From an uncultured Lachnospiraceae bacterium (GTDB lineage Bacteria; Bacillota; Clostridia; Lachnospirales; Lachnospiraceae), in the NCBI GenBank assembly GCA_905236585.1, contig CAJOQZ010000099.1:1-9149 (forward strand): 9,149 nt of DNA. The letters run 5' to 3'. The translations under genes and the position numbers were made by a program. Positions 6,326-9,149 of the stretch are shown here, one piece after another (the first letter of the stretch is position 1; the number at the start of each line of letters is the position of its first letter). Below the pieces are notes generated by a model. The model saw nothing but the letters and a program-made list of their open reading frames with translations. It did no database searches and was not told the origin of the DNA.

Positions 6326-7666
6326 ATGAAAAAGCAATTAGCAATGGCATTAGCCGTAGCAATGGCAGCGTCCGTTGTTTTGGCTGGATGCGGCACGACG
6401 GAGAGTACGTCGTCGGGGGGAAGCGACAGTTCGAGCAGTTCCAGCAGCAGTAGTTCTGATGGCGGTTCAGGCGGCGGTGCATCGCTTCAGTTGTTGAACG
6501 GTAAGCCGGAGATCGACGCGCAGATGCAGGATTTGGCTACAAAGTATGCGGAGGAGACTGGCAACACGATCGAAGTTATGACAATCGGCGGTAATGAGAC
6601 GGCTTCTTCCAAGTTAAAGGAATTAAAGCAGGCCGGCGAAATGCCGGACATCTTTGTCGCAGAGGCGAATCAGTTCGCGAACTGGCAGGGTGAGTTGGCA
6701 GATCTTTCCGGCGAGCAGTGGACGGAAGATACTGATGTAGAATATGTTGATGATGAAATGGGTACGATCGGCTTCCCGTACATGGTAGAAGCACATGGTC
6801 TTGCTTACAACGCTGACTTGTTAGAGAAGGCTGGCGTTGATCCGGCATCCCTGACAAGCCCGGCAGCATACAAGGCGGCATTCGAAAAGATCGACGGCAT
6901 GAAGGATGATCTTGGTATTACGGCTGTTGTCGGCTGGTGTGCAGAGGCTTCGAATTTAGGATGGTCTTCGGGTACGCACGTATTCGGTCACTATCTTGAC
7001 GCTGGTCTTGATCCGACGGATTCGACATACATTGATATGTTGAACGACGGCGGTACATTAGACGAGTCCCGCTTCACGGCTTTTGGCGAGTTTATCGGTC
7101 TTTTGAACCAGTATTCCGATCCGCAGCTTCTTGTTGACGGCACATATGACGATCAGGTTCTTGGCTTTGCAAGCGGCAAGTATGTTTTCGTTACGCAGGG
7201 TTCTTGGATCGGCGCTACGTTGACAGGTGATGATTCTGACGCTTATGCAGCAGCAGGCAACTTCAAGTGCGGTTTTGCTCCGTTCGCTTTCGAGGATGGC
7301 ATCAATACGATCTTAGACGAGCCGACCTCTTACTGGACGGTATACAAGGACGGCGATGTTGACGCGGCTAAGGCATTCTTACAGTGGTGCTCCGAAGATA
7401 CGGCTCAGCAGATATTCGTTGAGGATATGGGATTTGTAAGCCCGTACAATGACTGCTCATATACGGCAACTGATCCGTTCGCAGGTGCTGTTACGGAATG
7501 GTTAGGCGCAGGCAAGCATTCTTCCTATCATACGTTCTTCAAGAAGGACGGTTTGCAGGATGTTACGTCCGTAGTATTCCAGGAATATGCTAAGGGCGAC
7601 ATTGCAAGTGCTGCTGATTTCTACACCGAAATGCAGAAGGTTACGACGGATTATTACGCACAGTAA
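6326..7666 (+). CDS. Carbohydrate ABC transporter solute-binding lipoprotein
   Basis: This is the extracellular receptor of a sugar ABC importer, MalE-like family 1. The 446-residue precursor has a signal peptide (MKKQLAMALAVAMAAS) and a lipobox LAGC with C22 as the lipidated residue, so it is anchored to the outer face of the membrane. A low-complexity Ser/Gly linker follows (about 24-53, with ten Ser in a row), then the binding domain from LQLLNGKPEID onward. Segments typical of the family include MPDIFVAEANQF, GTIGFPYMVEAHGLAYNADLLEKAG and FVTQGSWIG. The ATG at 6326 is chosen because AGGAGGAG (6311-6318) lies 7-9 bases upstream and it gives a normal lipoprotein signal. An in-frame ATG at 6293 would add 11 residues containing QRRR and has a weaker AAGGAT site. 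It heads an operon with two permeases. The sugar bound cannot be deduced. Confidence 0.93.
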   Translation: MKKQLAMALAVAMAASVVLAGCGTTESTSSGGSDSSSSSSSSSSDGGSGGGASLQLLNGKPEIDAQMQDLATKYAEETGNTIEVMTIGGNETASSKLKELKQAGEMPDIFVAEANQFANWQGELADLSGEQWTEDTDVEYVDDEMGTIGFPYMVEAHGLAYNADLLEKAGVDPASLTSPAAYKAAFEKIDGMKDDLGITAVVGWCAEASNLGWSSGTHVFGHYLDAGLDPTDSTYIDMLNDGGTLDESRFTAFGEFIGLLNQYSDPQLLVDGTYDDQVLGFASGKYVFVTQGSWIGATLTGDDSDAYAAAGNFKCGFAPFAFEDGINTILDEPTSYWTVYKDGDVDAAKAFLQWCSEDTAQQIFVEDMGFVSPYNDCSYTATDPFAGAVTEWLGAGKHSSYHTFFKKDGLQDVTSVVFQEYAKGDIASAADFYTEMQKVTTDYYAQ

Positions 7667-7698
7667 GATATTCGTTTGGAATCACAGATTTGAAGCCG

Positions 7699-7729
7699 AC
7701 GGGTGGCGCATAGCGGCGCCGCCCGTTTT
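7699..7729 (+). terminator. Intra-operon hairpin between binding protein and permease genes
   Basis: An 11-bp GC-rich stem (7699-7709 with 7716-7726, one G-U pair) closes a 6-base loop and is followed by TTTT at 7726-7729 and another T run soon after. It lies 33 bases after the binding protein stop and before the permease gene. It can act as a partial terminator or as a 3' stabiliser of the upstream mRNA, so that the receptor is made in excess over the permeases, an arrangement known in mal-type operons. Confidence 0.75.
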
Positions 7730-7753
7730 CACTTTTACTTAGGGGGTACGTAT

Positions 7754-8857
7754 ATGAAGACAAATACTTCCGGAAAAAAAGGGATATCTATCGGATGTTT
7801 TGTCGTTGGTGCGTTACTGCTTGTGGTGGCATTGTGGCTGGATTTCCTTGCCACGAATGGACAGGATTTTCTTTTGACAGCGAACTTCAATCTTTCCATG
7901 CACCGTGGCGCAATGCTGATCATAGGAGCGATTCTGATTCTTGTCGGATTATATATTTTCCCGACGGAAACGCATCATCGGAACATTATCAATTTTATTT
8001 TCCTGTTCCCGTTGTTATTTACGTTCTTTGTAACAGTAATCATTCCGTTGATCTTGGGTATCGGTTATTCCTTTACCGACTGGGACGGACTTCGTATTAA
8101 CAATGTAGTAGGACTGGACAATTATATTCGAGCATTCCAGTCAAAGGAATTTTTGTATTCGACATTATTAACGGCTCTGTTCGTTATCGTAAATATGGTT
8201 GTAGTTAATGTTGTTGCATTTTTGCTTGCTTTACTTTGCTCGACGAAATTAAAAGCAGTCGGATTCTTCCGTGCATCCTATTTCCTGCCGAATCTGATCG
8301 GCGGTATCGTGCTTGGATATATCTGGCAGTTCGCTTTTTCAAAAGTATTGGTTAATTATACGGCGGCGTTATTCGACTATCCGTATTCGATTCTTTCCGA
8401 TACAAAAATGGCATTCATGGCGATCATTATTGTATATGTATGGCAGTATGCCGGATACATCATGCTGATTTATACGACGGGGCTTAATACGGTTCCGCGT
8501 GAAGTTATCGAAGCAGCGGCAATCGATGGTGCGAATGCGATTGATACGTTATTCCGTATCAAACTTCCTATGATCGCGTCCACAACGACGATCTGCCTGT
8601 TCCTTACATTGACGAATGCGTTTAAGATGTTCGATGTAAACCTTGCATTGACCGGCGGCAACGGCTCGGTACCCGATTTCTTAGGTTCGAAGTTGACGAA
8701 CGGCACAGAAATGTTGGCACTTAATATTTACAGTACGGCGATCAACCGGAACGATTATTCCTTAGGTCAGGCGAAGGCAGTTATCTTCTTCATCATCTTA
8801 GCCGCAGTATCGATCTTACAGGTTAAGGTCACGAGCAGAAATGAGGTGGAGATGTAA
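7754..8857 (+). CDS. Sugar ABC transporter permease, MalF type, with extra N-terminal helices
   Basis: This is one of the two membrane subunits of a carbohydrate ABC importer. The 367-residue product has the cytoplasmic EAA loop that docks to the ATPase: E253-A-A-x3-G259-x9-I-x-L271-P272. About eight hydrophobic segments are visible, near 11-33, 52-70, 78-105, 136-163, 171-195, 220-241, 279-300 and 343-357. The last six correspond to the usual MalF-like core of about 290 residues. The first two form an added N-terminal hairpin of about 75 residues. The ATG at 7754 is chosen because AGGGGG (7741-7746) lies 7 bases upstream; an upstream in-frame GTG at 7703 lies inside the terminator-like hairpin and is unlikely. 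Its stop overlaps the next permease start by one base, implying coupled translation. The transported sugar is unknown. Confidence 0.93.
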   Translation: MKTNTSGKKGISIGCFVVGALLLVVALWLDFLATNGQDFLLTANFNLSMHRGAMLIIGAILILVGLYIFPTETHHRNIINFIFLFPLLFTFFVTVIIPLILGIGYSFTDWDGLRINNVVGLDNYIRAFQSKEFLYSTLLTALFVIVNMVVVNVVAFLLALLCSTKLKAVGFFRASYFLPNLIGGIVLGYIWQFAFSKVLVNYTAALFDYPYSILSDTKMAFMAIIIVYVWQYAGYIMLIYTTGLNTVPREVIEAAAIDGANAIDTLFRIKLPMIASTTTICLFLTLTNAFKMFDVNLALTGGNGSVPDFLGSKLTNGTEMLALNIYSTAINRNDYSLGQAKAVIFFIILAAVSILQVKVTSRNEVEM

Positions 8858-9149
8858 TGAACAGAGAACAGAAAACATCAGTAAAAGTTGTAGAATTTAT
8901 CATTGGTTTGATCATTGCGATTTACGTCTTATTCCCGTTTTATCTGGTGGTCGTAAATGCCTGCAAGGCGCCGATGTACATTACGGAAAGCCCGGTCAGC
9001 CTGAACGGCGCTTCCTTTTCCCAGATGACGCAGAACTTGAATGACGTTATCCATAACGTACACTTTGAGTTTTGGTATGCGTTCGGTTCTTCGGTTGTTA
9101 TTACGGTAGTATCCTTAGTTCTGCTTGCTTTATTCGGCGGCATGGCGGC
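8857..9149 (+). CDS. Sugar ABC transporter permease, MalG type (partial, cut by window end)
   Basis: The reading frame starts at an ATG that shares its A with the TAA stop of the preceding permease and runs open to the window edge: 97 whole codons, 3' end missing. A GGTGGAG site (8845-8851) lies 5 bases upstream. The product begins MNREQKTSVKVVEFIIG, has a first membrane segment around residues 13-34 (ending LFPFYLVVVNACK), and then the extracytoplasmic stretch PMYITESPVSLNGASF typical of MalG-like permeases. A second membrane segment follows around 78-95 (SSVVITVVSLVLLALFGGMA). The EAA loop lies beyond the window. Position directly after a MalF-type gene supports its role as the second membrane subunit of the same importer. 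Confidence 0.92.
   Translation, partial: MNREQKTSVKVVEFIIGLIIAIYVLFPFYLVVVNACKAPMYITESPVSLNGASFSQMTQNLNDVIHNVHFEFWYAFGSSVVITVVSLVLLALFGGMA

Noticed and set aside
7703..7753. GTG at 7703 as the start of the MalF-type permease.
   Set aside because: It lies inside the terminator-like hairpin; the ATG at 7754 has a clear AGGGGG site and a normal N-terminus.

Overview
The window looks like chromosome of a low-to-mid-GC Firmicute, most likely a clostridial bacterium of the Lachnospiraceae type. The reasons are the gene order holA - rpsT - lepA - hemW, strong AGGAGG ribosome binding sites, sigma-A-like promoters, and a Gram-positive lipoprotein-type sugar-binding protein followed by MalF/MalG-type permeases. 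The species cannot be named from this sequence.

Layout. Bases 37-1029 encode the clamp-loader delta subunit HolA (+). It converges on rpsT (ribosomal protein S20, - strand, 1088-1348), and the two share a perfect 12-bp hairpin that can terminate transcription in both directions. The 258-base gap between the divergent rpsT and lepA holds a good rpsT promoter, a foldable rpsT leader and a long inverted repeat in front of lepA. lepA (elongation factor 4, 1607-3412) and hemW (radical-SAM haem chaperone, 3412-4557) overlap by one base and form a translationally coupled pair that ends in a probable terminator.

Bases 4558-4840 are the most unusual part. Five tandem copies of a 32-bp unit, each carrying an imperfect 20-bp dyad, run directly into an extended -10 promoter for a stand-alone AAA ATPase of the DUF4143 family (4841-6172). 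This gene keeps its Walker motifs and a C-terminal PD-(D/E)XK-like signature. In many Firmicutes hrcA-grpE-dnaK follows lepA-hemW, so the ATPase with its repeats looks like an accessory insertion.

The right third is a carbohydrate ABC importer operon: a promoter with an overlapping LacI-like dyad, a lipoprotein solute-binding protein (6326-7666), a hairpin between genes that probably lowers downstream expression, a MalF-type permease with two extra N-terminal membrane helices (7754-8857), and the start of a MalG-type permease (8857 to the window end). The sugar cannot be deduced, and no ATPase or glycosidase gene of this operon is inside the window.

The best candidate for something undescribed is the tandem-repeat and ATPase unit at 4642-6172. 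Its regulatory array is seen in the sequence; any function for it is inference.
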